64,000 nucleotides of DNA from Jaminaea rosea (lineage: Eukaryota > Basidiomycota > Exobasidiomycetes > Microstromatales): the NCBI RefSeq assembly GCF_003144245.1, contig NW_020289976.1, forward strand, positions 248,001 through 312,000. Direction: 5' to 3'. Positions 21,151-31,561 of the stretch are shown piece by piece. The notes beneath the pieces are model-generated. The model was not told the origin of the DNA. It ran no database searches and saw only the letters and a list, made by a program, of their open reading frames with translations. Position 1 is the first letter of the stretch. Every line of letters begins with the position of its first letter. The translations under genes were made by a program, and so were the position numbers.

Positions 21151-22133
21151 AGGATGAGGAGCGAAAAAACCCTAGGCGCGACTCTCGCGGATGTCGAGTC
21201 GTTCGACATCAGCAGCAGCGCGGACCCGCTGCCACGTGAGGACGGGTGGTGCGGGCGCTCTCGACGGTGGCGGCTCTAAGCTTCAAGTGCGCTGAGCTTT
21301 GAGGATGATGCAGCGATGAGGCGCCAACGCTGACAAGGACTTGCGTATTTGATCAGACCTGCTCACTATCCCGCCTTTGCACAAAGTTGAGCTCTCGTTG
21401 CGTCGATGGAGAGGTCTCATACACGCCTCTCCCTCGTCGCGATGGCTGCTGCTTCTTTGCTTGTCCGCTGATTGCTAGGTAGCAGGCACAGCCTCGTCCT
21501 CGTCAGTCCTTTTCCTAGGTGCGCACACGACCGAGTCTTGCAGCTTCACTCAATCCAATTGTACGCTCTAGCGCAATCTGAGCGCCTCTCGCAAATCAAC
21601 CCTCGTCGTCTTTGTCGTCGTCATTGAGCACCTCGGAGGGCCTTGCTCGACGCTTGATCGTCAATGCCCCTTGCCCACTTACAGCTCGCGCGCTCTCTCT
21701 CGCTCGCTCTCTCTCGCTCGCTCTCTCTCGCTCGCTCTTGTTCATTTGTGTTTCGCGCTTGCCTGCCTCGGAGTCGCCTCCGTCTCCGTCTCCGTGAGCC
21801 CGGCCTGGCCTCGCTCGCCCGCCTTGCCGCCTGCCGCCGCTGCCTGGCGGTCAGAGGGTCGCGCTCGCGCTCGCTGCACACGGCACTGAGTCCACTCGTC
21901 ACGCCGTCCTCATCCCTCATCGACGACGCCGCCGACGACGACATCGACTCGCTGCTTCTTAACCAGGCCGCCACCACTTGCAATTTCCCCTCTCGAGGGG
22001 ATTGCGACGGCATCGTCTGCGCAGCGACTCGATCCGCCCTAAGCCGCTACCTCCATCCTCCCCTGCTTAGCCTCGTTGGCTGCTGCGCCCACTGCCCCTC
22101 GCCGCTCGCCGCCCGCCGCCCGCCACTCGCAAC
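21151..22133 (+). other. Kinase promoter and long pyrimidine-rich leader
   Basis: No supported gene. Composition becomes strongly CT-rich from ~21600 to the kinase ATG, suggesting a long 5' leader. A simple repeat lies at 21686-21738. Confidence 0.5.
21686..21738 (+). repeat. (CTCTCTCTCGCTCG)n microsatellite upstream of the kinase
   Basis: About 50 bases of alternating CTCTCT and CGCTCG blocks in three to four copies of a ~14-base unit, ~400 bases before the kinase start. Confidence 0.85.
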
Positions 22134-24290
22134 ATGGTGTCACTCACTTCAGTCCCCACGGCTCGAGACCGCGAACTCAAAGCTGGCGAACTCATGTCCG
22201 ACTCCGAGACCGAGTCCAACCTCTCGCGGCCACCCACGCCTGAGCGTCATCACTACCCAAAGCATCGATTGAGCGGTATGCAGAGCAAGGACGGCAAAGC
22301 ACTGAGGCACGAGCCTAGCGAGGAGGGTGGTAGGCTCGAGCTCGTACGAGAGCCTACGCCCTACGACACCACCAAAGCTCCCAACGTCAATGGATCGACG
22401 TCAGATCCTGCCGAGATTGGCAAAGTGGCTGCCAACGCCGCCGCGAATGGCGCATCACCTCGACGTGCTGCGTCTCCATCGCGAGCCTCATCGCCGCCAC
22501 CTCGAGCAATGTCGCCCCCTCCCAAGGTGGCTGCCACGACCAAGGTGAGCAACAACACGCTCAAGGGAGGCAATGGAGGCTTCACGCCGCCTCCGTTCGT
22601 GTCCAACAACTCGACGTCGTCTCTGGCAACGATCAAGCAGCCACCTGCGCAGCCAGCCGGGCAGCATGCCGAGGCGGCGCAGCAACATCAGCAGGGGCGC
22701 GACAAGGGTGAGCGTGAGGGGGGGCGCGGTATTTTGAAGCGCATGCTTTCTGGCGGACACGAGAAGGACCGATCTGGGTCCGGCCAACATTCGCCCTCGA
22801 GAATACCAAACAACCGCTCAGCATCCGCCTACACCCATGGCACTCGCTCTCCCTCTGCATCGACCCCGCCGGGCACGCCCAAGCACGAGCACGTCGGCAC
22901 TCCGGATGGAGCGAGTCTCATGCACGCAGTCCAGTCGATGAACCTCAATACCGGCGAGAAGCGGGACGGGCAATCACCAAGCGTATCGCAGCCTCCTAGT
23001 CGAGCTCAGTCAATCAAGAGGCAAGTCGCTGGCGGCAGGGAGCCATCTGAGAGCGGAGCGTCATCGTCAGATGCTGGGGGCAATCGCCTTACAGCCGCAG
23101 CGCTCCGCGATATGGAGTCGAAGTCGAGCAAGCAAGCAGCTCCACCAAAGGACAAGGATGCTCGCTCTACGGCCTCGTCCACGCTGCGCGACATGATCGC
23201 CGGCCTGGGCGGCTCTGGTCCCGGCAAGCTCGCACGTCGTGGCTCCAATGTCTCTCACGGCGCTCGCTCAGATAAGTCTGGCTCAGAAAAGGGCGGCGGC
23301 TCGCAGGCAGGCGATGGCAAAGGTTGGGGTAAAGGCTCAACAGCAGGCAGTGAGAATACCACTTCGCTGCTCAAGAAGTACGGCGTCTGCGAAAAGGCCG
23401 CCATCGGCAAGGGAGCCACGGCTGTCGTCCGCCTCGCTCACAAGTGGGACCGCAGCACCGAGAAGCTCTACGCGGTCAAGGAATTTAGAAAACGTCGCAA
23501 AAACGAGACCGAAAAGGAGTACGTCAAGAAGCTGACCTCGGAGTTCTGTATCTCCTCGACACTCCACCACATCAACATCGTCGAGACGGTCGACCTAGTG
23601 CAGGACGAGAATCGGCACTGGTGCGAGGTTATGGAGTACTGCCCCGGCGGAGACCTCTACGCTGCGATCAAGCGCGGTGGCATGAGTCAGGGCGAGGTCG
23701 AGTGCTGCTTCAAGCAAATTCTGAACGGTATCGCCTACCTCCACTCAATGGGCGTGGCGCATCGCGATATCAAGCCGGAAAACCTGCTACTGGACGCCAG
23801 CGGCCACGTGAAGATCACCGACTTTGGCGTGTCAGACGTCTTCCGCATGTGCTGGGAGAAGTCGACCCACTACTCCAAGGGACTCTGCGGTTCTGAGCCC
23901 TACATTGCGCCGGAGCAGTTCGAGGCAAAGGAGTACGACGCTCGCCTCGTCGACGTCTGGGCGGCTGCTGTCGTCTTCTACTGCATGCAGTTTCAAGAAC
24001 TCCCGTGGAGAGTAGCAAAGATGTCAGATCCGACGTTCAAGGAGTTTGTCCACTCGTACCACGGATCGCCCGCTCCATCCCCGCTCTCCAATCTGAGCCC
24101 ACGCGAGTGTCGACCTCTCCTCAAGAAGATGCTCTGCCCGGATCCCAAGGGACGGTGGGGGCTCGATGAGATCCTCAAGGATCCGTGGCTGCAGAGCGTG
24201 CCGCTTTGCGAGAATGGCGTGTCGACGGAGCACAAGCATCACATTGTCCAGGCGACGGTCGTTTCCACGCGTGGCGACAAGGATGGCTGA
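22134..24290 (+). CDS. SAT4/HAL4-family serine/threonine protein kinase
   Basis: An intronless 718-residue frame. Residues 1 to ~405 are disordered and Ser/Pro/Lys-rich. The kinase domain (about 410-695) shows the glycine loop IGKGATAVVRLAH, catalytic Lys in YAVKEFRKR, HRDIKPENLLLD with Asp545, the DFG of KITDFGVSDVF (Asp563), and the family-specific activation region GLCGSEPYIAPEQF followed by YDARLVDVWA. That last segment is characteristic of the fungal HAL4(SAT4)/HAL5/NPR1 group, which controls plasma-membrane transporters and ion or nutrient uptake. Which paralogue this is cannot be settled. The start is the first ATG giving protein-like sequence after a CT-rich leader. Confidence 0.92.
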   Translation: MVSLTSVPTARDRELKAGELMSDSETESNLSRPPTPERHHYPKHRLSGMQSKDGKALRHEPSEEGGRLELVREPTPYDTTKAPNVNGSTSDPAEIGKVAANAAANGASPRRAASPSRASSPPPRAMSPPPKVAATTKVSNNTLKGGNGGFTPPPFVSNNSTSSLATIKQPPAQPAGQHAEAAQQHQQGRDKGEREGGRGILKRMLSGGHEKDRSGSGQHSPSRIPNNRSASAYTHGTRSPSASTPPGTPKHEHVGTPDGASLMHAVQSMNLNTGEKRDGQSPSVSQPPSRAQSIKRQVAGGREPSESGASSSDAGGNRLTAAALRDMESKSSKQAAPPKDKDARSTASSTLRDMIAGLGGSGPGKLARRGSNVSHGARSDKSGSEKGGGSQAGDGKGWGKGSTAGSENTTSLLKKYGVCEKAAIGKGATAVVRLAHKWDRSTEKLYAVKEFRKRRKNETEKEYVKKLTSEFCISSTLHHINIVETVDLVQDENRHWCEVMEYCPGGDLYAAIKRGGMSQGEVECCFKQILNGIAYLHSMGVAHRDIKPENLLLDASGHVKITDFGVSDVFRMCWEKSTHYSKGLCGSEPYIAPEQFEAKEYDARLVDVWAAAVVFYCMQFQELPWRVAKMSDPTFKEFVHSYHGSPAPSPLSNLSPRECRPLLKKMLCPDPKGRWGLDEILKDPWLQSVPLCENGVSTEHKHHIVQATVVSTRGDKDG

Positions 24291-24893
24291 GCGCACGAGA
24301 TGGCAAGGGGTGGTGATGAGGCGGCGTACAGAAGAGCATTGCAACCGGCTTCTCCTGTATACCACCTTTGCTCCTCTTGCGGGGCCGGTCATTACGCCAA
24401 GCTTACTTCTCTCTGCGCCTCCCATACCTACACTGCGCTCCTCTCTTCTACACCTTGCTTTGCGTCTCGTATCATCTCTCGTGTCTCCTCCTTCTCGCCA
24501 TGATACAATCGTAATGACAGCTTTCGGACGACCGCGTGGCGTGGCGTGCTCTCTCTCTCTCTCTGTCTGTCTCTCTCGTAGACGCTGCTGTGTCAGTCAC
24601 GCCTCGGCAGGGCCACGTGCGCGCCTCGCCAATATTCGCTGGCAGCCCCCCTCCACCGCGAGCCACGCAGCTGCCCGAGCGCCGGGGGCCAAGGCATCGG
24701 CGAGGTTCCACTCTGCGCTCGCCCGTTGACGTGAGCTGCGAGCATAGCACTTCTTCCAACCCTCTCACCACCACCAACACAACCTACCAAGAACTTGTGA
24801 GCATCAATCGCCTGGCCTTACCCCCGTTTCTTTGGCCAGCGGTATTCTGACGTGCATCTCTGCTGACCGCTTCAGCCCACCCTCTTCTTTCCA
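24291..24893 (+). other. Intergenic region with probable 5'-UTR intron of cyclophilin
   Basis: Holds the kinase 3' flank and cyclophilin promoter. A CT/CTGT microsatellite lies at 24549-24577. A GTGAGC donor at 24797 and a CTTCAG acceptor at 24874-24875 outline a likely 79-nt intron in the cyclophilin leader. Confidence 0.5.
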
Positions 24894-25785
24894 ATGCACC
24901 CCACCCTGCTGCGCTCCTTTGCGTCGACCCGCTCAGCTCTCAACATGTCCAACGTCTTCTTTGACATCACCAAGAACGGCGAGCCTCTTGGCCGCATCGT
25001 CTTCAAGCTCTACGACGAGTGAGTGCGCGGGGTGCATGGACGGAGCCCGTTCTTGCGTGCGCGACCCGCTGACGCCCTCCTCTCCCTGCTCTCCCTTGGC
25101 CCACAGCGTCGTCCCCAAGACGGCTACCAACTTCCGTGAGCTCTGCACTGGCTCCAAGGGCTTCGGTTACGAGGGCTCCTCGTTCCACCGGTGAGCTTGT
25201 TCTTTCATGGCCCGTGTGCGCTACCATCAACTGACGCGATCGTTCCGCCCCCCCGCCGCAGCGTCATCCCCCAGTTCATGCTCCAGGGTGGTGACTTCAC
25301 TGCCGGTAACGGTACTGGTGGCAAGTCAATCTACGGCAACAAGTTCGAGGATGAGAACTTCAAGATCGCTCACACTAAGCCCGGACTTCTCTCCATGGCC
25401 AACGCCGGTGAGTGAGCTCGCTACCACGCGTCGGAAAGGCGGCACGACTGACCTTGTACTCCCTCCCGACCTTCAATACCTTCTCTGAACTCTCAGGACC
25501 CAACACTAACGGCTCGCAGTTCTTCATTACCACCGTTGTCACCAGCTGGCTTGATGGAAAGGTGAGCATTAATAGCATCAGGAGGAGTAGAAGGAGCAGC
25601 CGCAGTCGCCGTACGAGCCTTTGACGCTGACGCGTCCCTTTCCCGCCCCCTCTCTCCCCGCACAGCACGTCGTCTTCGGTGAGGTCACCGAGGGAATGGA
25701 CATTGTCAAGAAGATCGAGGGTGAGGGATCTGGCTCGGGCAAGACCAAGACCAAGATCACCATCGCCAAGTCGGGCACCGTCTAA
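24894..25785 (+). CDS. CPR1: Cyclophilin A-type peptidyl-prolyl isomerase with two possible start codons
   Basis: Five exons (to 25018, 25107-25190, 25262-25407, 25497-25561, 25666-25785). From the ATG at 24945 the protein is 162 residues and matches canonical cyclophilin [21 protein letters not shown], the active-site [36 protein letters not shown]. It catalyses prolyl cis-trans isomerisation and would be the cyclosporin target. An in-frame ATG at 24894 adds 17 residues ([17 protein letters not shown]), Arg/Ser-rich without acids, like a mitochondrial presequence. The second ATG has A at -3, the first does not, which would permit leaky scanning. Two products from one gene are known for Neurospora cyclophilin and are inferred here. 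Confidence 0.95.
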
Positions 25786-26364
25786 AGGCGCGCGCCGCAG
25801 CACGCAGTCAGCAAGGGGCGATCCGCATTCGCGTCCACCGCCCTTTGACTTGACTCTACTGTTGCCTCTCCCCCTATGACAATCTGCTCTGAAATCGAAA
25901 AAAGAACTTCATCCATTTAGTCGACGCTCATCCCTCGCTGTGCGTCACCACGTCTCGTCGCGACCCTGCTCTCGAAGACTCATCTAACGCGCCACGAGCG
26001 CGCCACGACTTCGCATCGCCCGCCTCATTGACTGGCAGCTCATTCGCCGTGCATCAAGACTTGCGTTCTCCAACAAGCACTGAATGTGAGAGTAGCATTG
26101 ATTGCGAGGTGTGTCACGTGGAAAGTGTTTCAGCGAGAGACCAGGCGACGCTGCGACGAAGCCTTAGAATTCACGCGAGTAGAGGGAAATGCATAAAGGA
26201 GTACGAGTGTTGCGGCGAGGCGCACATTGATTCGATAGACATAGACTATGCTGGAGGGCGACAGGTTCGAAGGAGATGCCTCTTGGAGTCGTAACGACCC
26301 TTGCAGACCTTATAAAGACTTCAGGAGCAATATTTTGTCAAAGTGAAGTGGCTTATGAAATAGC
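25786..26364. other. Convergent intergenic region after cyclophilin
   Basis: No supported gene. AT content rises after ~26100. Confidence 0.5.
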
Positions 26365-28383
26365 CTATTTTCTGAAAGTGGTTTCGTAGAGGACGCAGAA
26401 AAGCGCACTGGACCCCTTGGACCCGCCGTTGCGAGCGAGACGCTGGAGCTCGCGGACCTCGCACCTCCTGAGCCTCTTGCCGAAGATGCTAACGTTGTGG
26501 GTGGCCTCGTTGTTGAGGGGCCATCGATACAGCATCTTGCCCGTCAGCGTAATCTCGTTGGCGCGAGCATGCTCTGCGGAGCGGACGGCATCGTACGTGG
26601 CAGCGGCGCGCGTGACAGCTTGGCCGGCGGAGGGCTTGGTGCGGGCAGGCGAGGGGGCGGCGGTGTAGGCGGCGGTGGTGGACGAGGCGGCGTGGGCGGC
26701 GGACGAGGCCGAGGACAGGGCAGCATCGGCGGCGGGCGTGGGCGTGGGCGTGGCGTGGGCGCGGCAGTGGGCGGTCGTGAGGTTCATAACGGCCGTGCGG
26801 TACAAGTGCAGCAGGAACTTGTACTGAGGGTCGGCGATGCTAGGCTCCTCTCCTTGCTGCTTGTTATGGTCTCGCGGCCCCTCCATGCACCTTGCGCCTT
26901 TGATGCCCTTGATGGTCGAGAGCTGCCACTGCCCGAAACGCGCTCTCGACTTAAGATACTGCTCATCGAGGCAGTAGCCACCCATCAGGACACAGATCAG
27001 CTCCTCCCAGACGGCGAGGCACTCGGCGCTCTCGTTGAGGTCCGCCAGCCCCGTAACCTGGCCGAGGAGGAAGGCTGCGTGCGCGTCGTTGTCGGTCTCC
27101 TGCTGGTAGTGGTAGGAGGCCCGCCCACGGCCCCCGCTCAACTCCGTCCTCAGGAGGGTAGCCTCGTGTGAGTAGTGCCGCGCCACGGGGTCTTGCGCCT
27201 GCCCGCAGTAGAGGGTCGCCTAGCGGTTGCTCCTGAAGACGATGCGTCCATACACGCCGTCTTTGCTGGCGCTGCCGGCTGCCGAAGGAGGCTGGGTGGC
27301 GGCGAAGGGTGGAGAGAGCGACTGGCCGGCCTTGGCCTCGAAGTAGCTTGCCTCCCAGACGTCTGACTTGCCGGAGCCAACGTCATTGAGCAGCTGCTCG
27401 AAGAAGGGCGTAAGCTTGAAGTAGCCTCCATCGAGCCACCTCTTGACCCTGTCACGGGCGGCTCCCTGTTGCCAAGCTACGCCAGAGGTCGTCGTACCCA
27501 GGTCGATGCGGCCTGCGCGAGTGAAGATGGGGAAGAGAGAGGGGAGGACAGTCAGCATGCGCCCCACGTGCGGCCTACTCTCCGTCGAGGCTCACCATTG
27601 GCGGCGGCGAGAACGAACCGCTTGGCACCGGCGAGGACCGTCTCCGCGTCTTTGAGGGGCGAAGGCTGAGGACGGGCAAAGGCAACGTACTCCCTGCTGC
27701 TGCCGTCTGGCGACTCGTAGTAGCGCCCTGAGCCGTAGCGCTTGAGCTCCCATTGCTTGCCGTCTATGAACTTAGTAGCAGGCAGCGAGGAGGTGCCGGG
27801 ATCCTCGACGGCCTCATCGGCTCCGTCCGTGTCTTGGCCGTCGCTGATGATGCTGCTCTTGGCGGGGAGGAGGGCGCGGCTGAGGGCGTCACCTCGAGGG
27901 AAGGCGGCAGCGTCGATGTCGAGAAGGTCTTCGAGAGCTTCGGCGGCGTTGGAGCTCGCGAGGGCACGGATGACGCTGAACTCGGTGCCGACTTGCTTCT
28001 GCCCATCATCCTCATCCTCATCATCGGAGTCCTCGAGATCGTCGTCTTCCATAGGAACCCCGGCGTTTCCACTGCCGCTTGCTTGAGGCTGGGGCTCGGA
28101 CGCTTCGCCAGCCGTGTTGTTGTCCGCGCCGTGGGCTGCTGCCTTGGCCTTGCGACACCCTTCGTGGCACTGGAATCAGGCATTTGTACGAATAGATGGC
28201 GCTCTGAAGACGAATCTGAGCCGAGTGCGCCCTGAGATGGCTTGGTACGCGAATTTGAGCCGGGTGTATGCTGGTCTGGCGGGGGACTAGGGCAATGTGC
28301 GCGGGCCAGAGACAGCATACAAGGCTCAGCAAGGCTAAGAAAAGTGCAGCAATGGTGCCTGAATCCTGCTTGCGTCGTTGCAT
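26365..28383 (-). CDS. Unknown protein, possibly secreted; frame interrupted once by an in-frame TAG
   Basis: Exon 2 (27596-28169) and exon 3 (from 27512) join across a clean GTGAGC...GCAG intron into acidic then globular sequence (GKQWELKRYGSGRYYESPDG). A likely first exon (28321-28383) begins MQRRKQDSGTIAALFLALLS, a signal-peptide-like start, with a GTATGC donor; it is less certain. The frame meets TAG at 27220-27222 after GRIVFRSNR (309 residues), then stays open in the same frame for a further 284 codons to 26365. That part includes ARHYSHEATLLRTELSGG, an Ala/Thr/Pro-rich stretch, and LYRWPLNNEATHNVSIFGKR. Nonsense mutation, a very short intron, stop read-through or two genes are all possible. 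No family is recognised. Confidence 0.55.
27220..27222 (-). other. In-frame TAG inside an otherwise continuous frame
   Basis: Reads CGC TAG GCG ACC on the minus strand. The CTAG could serve as a 3' splice site: a GTGTAT 36 bases upstream would remove exactly 12 codons including the stop, though 36 nt is very short for an intron. Confidence 0.8.
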
Positions 28384-29282
28384 CGCGGCCAATAAAGAAG
28401 CTGTTGCTACCACCTCGTCGTCGACGAGGCACGCGGCCCTGCTGTTTATCCTCGGCGACAAAGGCGAGCGGCGGCGGTGCCGCGATGGGCAAGCGCACGG
28501 TCGAGGGAGGCTCCACGTGAGGCAGGACGGCCCGCCGAGTAGCACGAGTGGTCTAAGCAACGAGGACGGGAGACCCACTCCAAGCTGAAGAGTGCCTCTG
28601 GCGTCTGCCCATGAATCCCAAGAGCTCACTAAGTCGGCCAATCGGTGATCGGATGCTTTGACTCTTGTGTTGAAGAAGGTGACTGAATGTTGTAAAGCTC
28701 AAATTCGAGAGGTATCGGTTGAGGTGCGTGGCGTCTGTCAAGTGCCGTGGGCGTGGGTGATGGTGAGGGGAAAGGCGAATGATGAGCGGTGTTGTTCGGG
28801 TGGCGTGCGTCACGCGCCGTGGGCGACAGAATGAAGGCGAGAAAGCCTGTTGTCTTGGTGGAGCTTGAGCTGAATGAGATCACGCTTCGCGAGCGACTTG
28901 TGGTGTGTGGTGGGTGTGGCCATGAGGTATGCTGAGCAGGAGCGAGGTGGGAGTCAGGCGGCTCTTGCTGTTGGCGGCAGAGGAGCTCTTGGACCTAATT
29001 TGCTCCCTTGTGACCGCTGCGTACGACCTCTCGGGCAGGTCACCCTCTCGCCATGTCGAGTGTGCTGAGGCACTCTCAATGTGGGTCGTCGAGGCAGGAT
29101 GCGATGGGACGAATGGAAAGGAGGAAAAGTCGTTGTATCTCTCCAGCCCGACCCCAATTGGCCTGAGCGTGCGCCGCCCCGCTCTCGCTGAGATGAAGTC
29201 GACCCTCGCGACTTGGCTCTTCCCTTTCCGTCGTGCCTGTCCGCGTCCTTTACTGCCTGCGTCTCATCATCCATCAGCAACG
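28384..29282. other. Divergent intergenic region
   Basis: About 900 bp between two divergent genes of unknown function. Short frames on both strands have no protein-like composition. The true first exon of the minus-strand gene may extend into it. Confidence 0.45.
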
Positions 29283-30398
29283 ATGCCTCCCTCTAAGCTT
29301 GGCCCACTCGCCGGCCGAACATTGAGGGGCTCGTCCCTTTCGCCCTCGCCATCAACGCCTCCGCCAGGCTCACCATCGCAGCATGGAGGAGCGGGACCCC
29401 CTTCCACCTCCTCGCCTAGACGGGTCGCGAGTGGAAGCGCCAACCTGAACCACAACTCTCCGAATCGACGAGCTTCAGCAGCCAAGAATGGAGGCAACAA
29501 TGATGCGTCGCCGTCGTCGTTGTCGTCCAGCTCGGAACGCCCATATCTCCTGTCTCGCGAGCAAGAAACGACATATCATCGCCGTCTGCGCACCCTTCTC
29601 ATCGAATTCGCCAGGACAAGGCAGCTCTGGGCAGACGAGATAGAAGAGGCAGCAGAGCTTGTTGCAAAGTATGCGGGCGCGCTGGGTGAATTGGAGGATG
29701 AGATGAAGGAGCGGACGAAGCGACGGGAGGTCGCGGGAGGGGTAGCGGCGGGAGCCGTTCGCGAAGCCCTTGAGGATCTGGATGCGACATACTCTGAGCT
29801 GGATGTGGCATGGAGACGAATCGAGGGGGCAGCACAGGCCCTGCTGAAGCTGCGAGACGAGGCTGCGGCGCTGGAGAGGGAGTGGATGACCAGGAGCGAG
29901 GATGTGAGATGGGGACCAGTTGGGGGAGAGGAGATGGGTGAGTTGCGAGAGCTCAAGGTCCATCGGCGGGCGAAGAGTACTGACGACAATACTGCCCTCT
30001 ACATCTCATCGCCACGCTCAGTCGCAGCCACGGCCACCCTCTCACTGCAAGCCCAGCTTCAGACTCAACAGCTGCGGACCTCCCTCTCTACTCTCTTCGT
30101 GGAGTGCTCCCCTCTTGGCAGTCTCGTTGCGCCTGCGGTCACGGACCTCTTCACGAATGGGGCTCACCCCGATGACACCACTGCAGCATCATCGAAGCCA
30201 CGACGTCCTCGCACCTACAACCCCTCAGCTTCCTCACGGCTGCGCAAAGAAGTGCTTACAACATGGCGCGACTTGTCCTGCGTTGAGGCGAGGGGGATGG
30301 ATAGCTTTGCGTGGGTGCAAGAGGTTTGGAGGAGCGAGGTGGGAAGATGGGATGAATTTGCGGGCGGGTCGTCAGCGGCGACGGCGATGCCCCTTTGA
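29283..30398 (+). CDS. Hypothetical helical (coiled-coil) protein, 371 aa
   Basis: Single exon, starting at the first ATG after the CT-rich leader (MPPSKLGPLAGRTLRG). Residues 1-95 are disordered and Ser/Pro/Asn-rich. Residues ~100-230 are strongly helical with heptad-like charge patterns (YHRRLRTLLIEFARTRQLW, ELEDEMKERTKRREV, ALEREWMTRSEDVRWG), suggesting a coiled coil. A second helical block, LQAQLQTQQLRTSLSTLFVE, and a Trp-containing C-terminal segment (FAWVQEVWRSEVGRWDEF) follow. No enzymatic motif, membrane segment or signal peptide is seen. It may be a cytoskeletal, spindle or scaffold component, but nothing specific supports one choice. Confidence 0.75.
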   Translation: MPPSKLGPLAGRTLRGSSLSPSPSTPPPGSPSQHGGAGPPSTSSPRRVASGSANLNHNSPNRRASAAKNGGNNDASPSSLSSSSERPYLLSREQETTYHRRLRTLLIEFARTRQLWADEIEEAAELVAKYAGALGELEDEMKERTKRREVAGGVAAGAVREALEDLDATYSELDVAWRRIEGAAQALLKLRDEAAALEREWMTRSEDVRWGPVGGEEMGELRELKVHRRAKSTDDNTALYISSPRSVAATATLSLQAQLQTQQLRTSLSTLFVECSPLGSLVAPAVTDLFTNGAHPDDTTAASSKPRRPRTYNPSASSRLRKEVLTTWRDLSCVEARGMDSFAWVQEVWRSEVGRWDEFAGGSSAATAMPL

Positions 30399-30566
30399 GG
30401 CGTCGCAGTAGACACTAAAATGGCCAGTGGCTTGAGTAGGTGTGGATATTTGCTCATTTGGATCATTGATATATACCCTCCAGCGTCCCATTCGTCATCG
30501 CCATTGTCGTCTGCTATAATACAAGGCCTCCTCCTGCTCCCTCTCGCCTCGCCTCGCCACCTCCGA

Positions 30567-31211
30567 CTATCGTCTCCTCCTCAGCAGTCCAGCAAGTACC
30601 ACGCCACCCAAAGCAGCCGCTCCACCCATAAGCGCCATACCGATGTAGCCTTCCCTTGCCACACCCTTCTCAATGAGCTCCTGAAGCGACTGCGCTTGAA
30701 GGTTGTTGGGTTCGCGCTCGATGAGGAGGGCTGCGAGCGCAGTGTAGGTAGATGAGCGTTCGGTCAGTACGAGAAGCGGAGGGAGGGTGGCACGAGGATC
30801 TAAACGAGAGGCAAACACGACTCACCATTGAAGCGTCGAGCCTCATCGAAGTTGCCCATCTTGAAGTGGCCCAATGACAGGTAGTAGAGGCACTCCCTTC
30901 TTCGTGGCGGGTCTGAGCGGTAGATCTCTGCGGGCGTGGGGCCAAGCATGGCCGGCATCCATCATCAGCTGTCATTCTCCTCGACACTCGACAACCCCCT
31001 CTCAAGCCTCGCTGCACTCACCAGTCAATAACCCAATACCCCTAGCCATCTCATCCCTATTCCTCGACTTAACCAGTCCCCAAGCCAAATTGAATCTCGA
31101 CTGGGTAGAGGCATGCCCCGATGCCAGCTCCTTTTGGTATTGCGACTCGAGGACAGAGAGCTCTGCGCTTGTGAGAGGCGTCTCTGCGTCGGCTGCGTAG
31201 GGGAGTGACAT
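30567..31211 (-). CDS. FIS1: Mitochondrial fission protein Fis1
   Basis: Three exons (31022-31211, 30826-30927, 30567-30730) give 151 residues, the normal Fis1 size. Two tetratricopeptide-like helical pairs are visible: [20 protein letters not shown], then [20 protein letters not shown] followed by [16 protein letters not shown]. The last ~25 residues are a single hydrophobic segment ([20 protein letters not shown]) closed by four Arg. This is the tail anchor and basic tip that place Fis1 in the outer mitochondrial and peroxisomal membranes, where it recruits the dynamin Dnm1 through adaptors. It is divergent from PAT1 across ~350 bp. Confidence 0.93.
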
Positions 31212-31561
31212 TGCGGCCGTGTGCGATGGAGAGGGGTAGATGGGAGTGAGGAAAAGAGGGGGTGGAGTTTGGGGTGGAGTCTCGAGTTGAAATGAGGACG
31301 AGCGGAGCTGCGCTCAGGCCAACGTCGGGCGACTTCGCTCAATGAAAGCGGACAGAGACGAGCCTCGACTTGGCTTCAGTCGACTCGAGTCCAGCGCGCG
31401 TGGGCCGACGACGGAGACGCTGACGAGTGCGAGCGGGCGCATTGATTCGCATCTTCGCAACTACGACACCATCAACTCCACCCATAGGCAGCACCCACTT
31501 CTTTCCAATCACTGCATCCTCATCACACGCACGCACGCACGCACGCACGCCTCGCTCGGCC
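31212..31561. promoter_or_regulatory. Bidirectional promoter region FIS1 / PAT1
   Basis: 350 bp between two divergent starts. Contains a tetranucleotide repeat close to the PAT1 ATG. Confidence 0.5.
31525..31550 (+). repeat. (ACGC)n microsatellite in the PAT1 5' leader
   Basis: About six ACGC units end 11 bases before the PAT1 start codon. Confidence 0.85.

Noticed and set aside
21664-22272. Plus-strand frame rich in Leu-Ser-Arg repeats overlapping the kinase start
   Set aside because: Most of it translates the CT/CG microsatellite and pyrimidine-rich leader, and it conflicts with the kinase frame.
26497-27171. Gly-rich plus-strand frame opposite the unknown gene at 26-28 kb
   Set aside because: Its GGRGGG-type sequence is the antisense of an Ala/Thr/Pro-rich coding stretch and has no promoter or splice context.
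31525-31550. ACGC repeat considered as a telomere or CRISPR-like array
   Set aside because: A plain tetranucleotide microsatellite without spacers or telomeric TTAGGG units.
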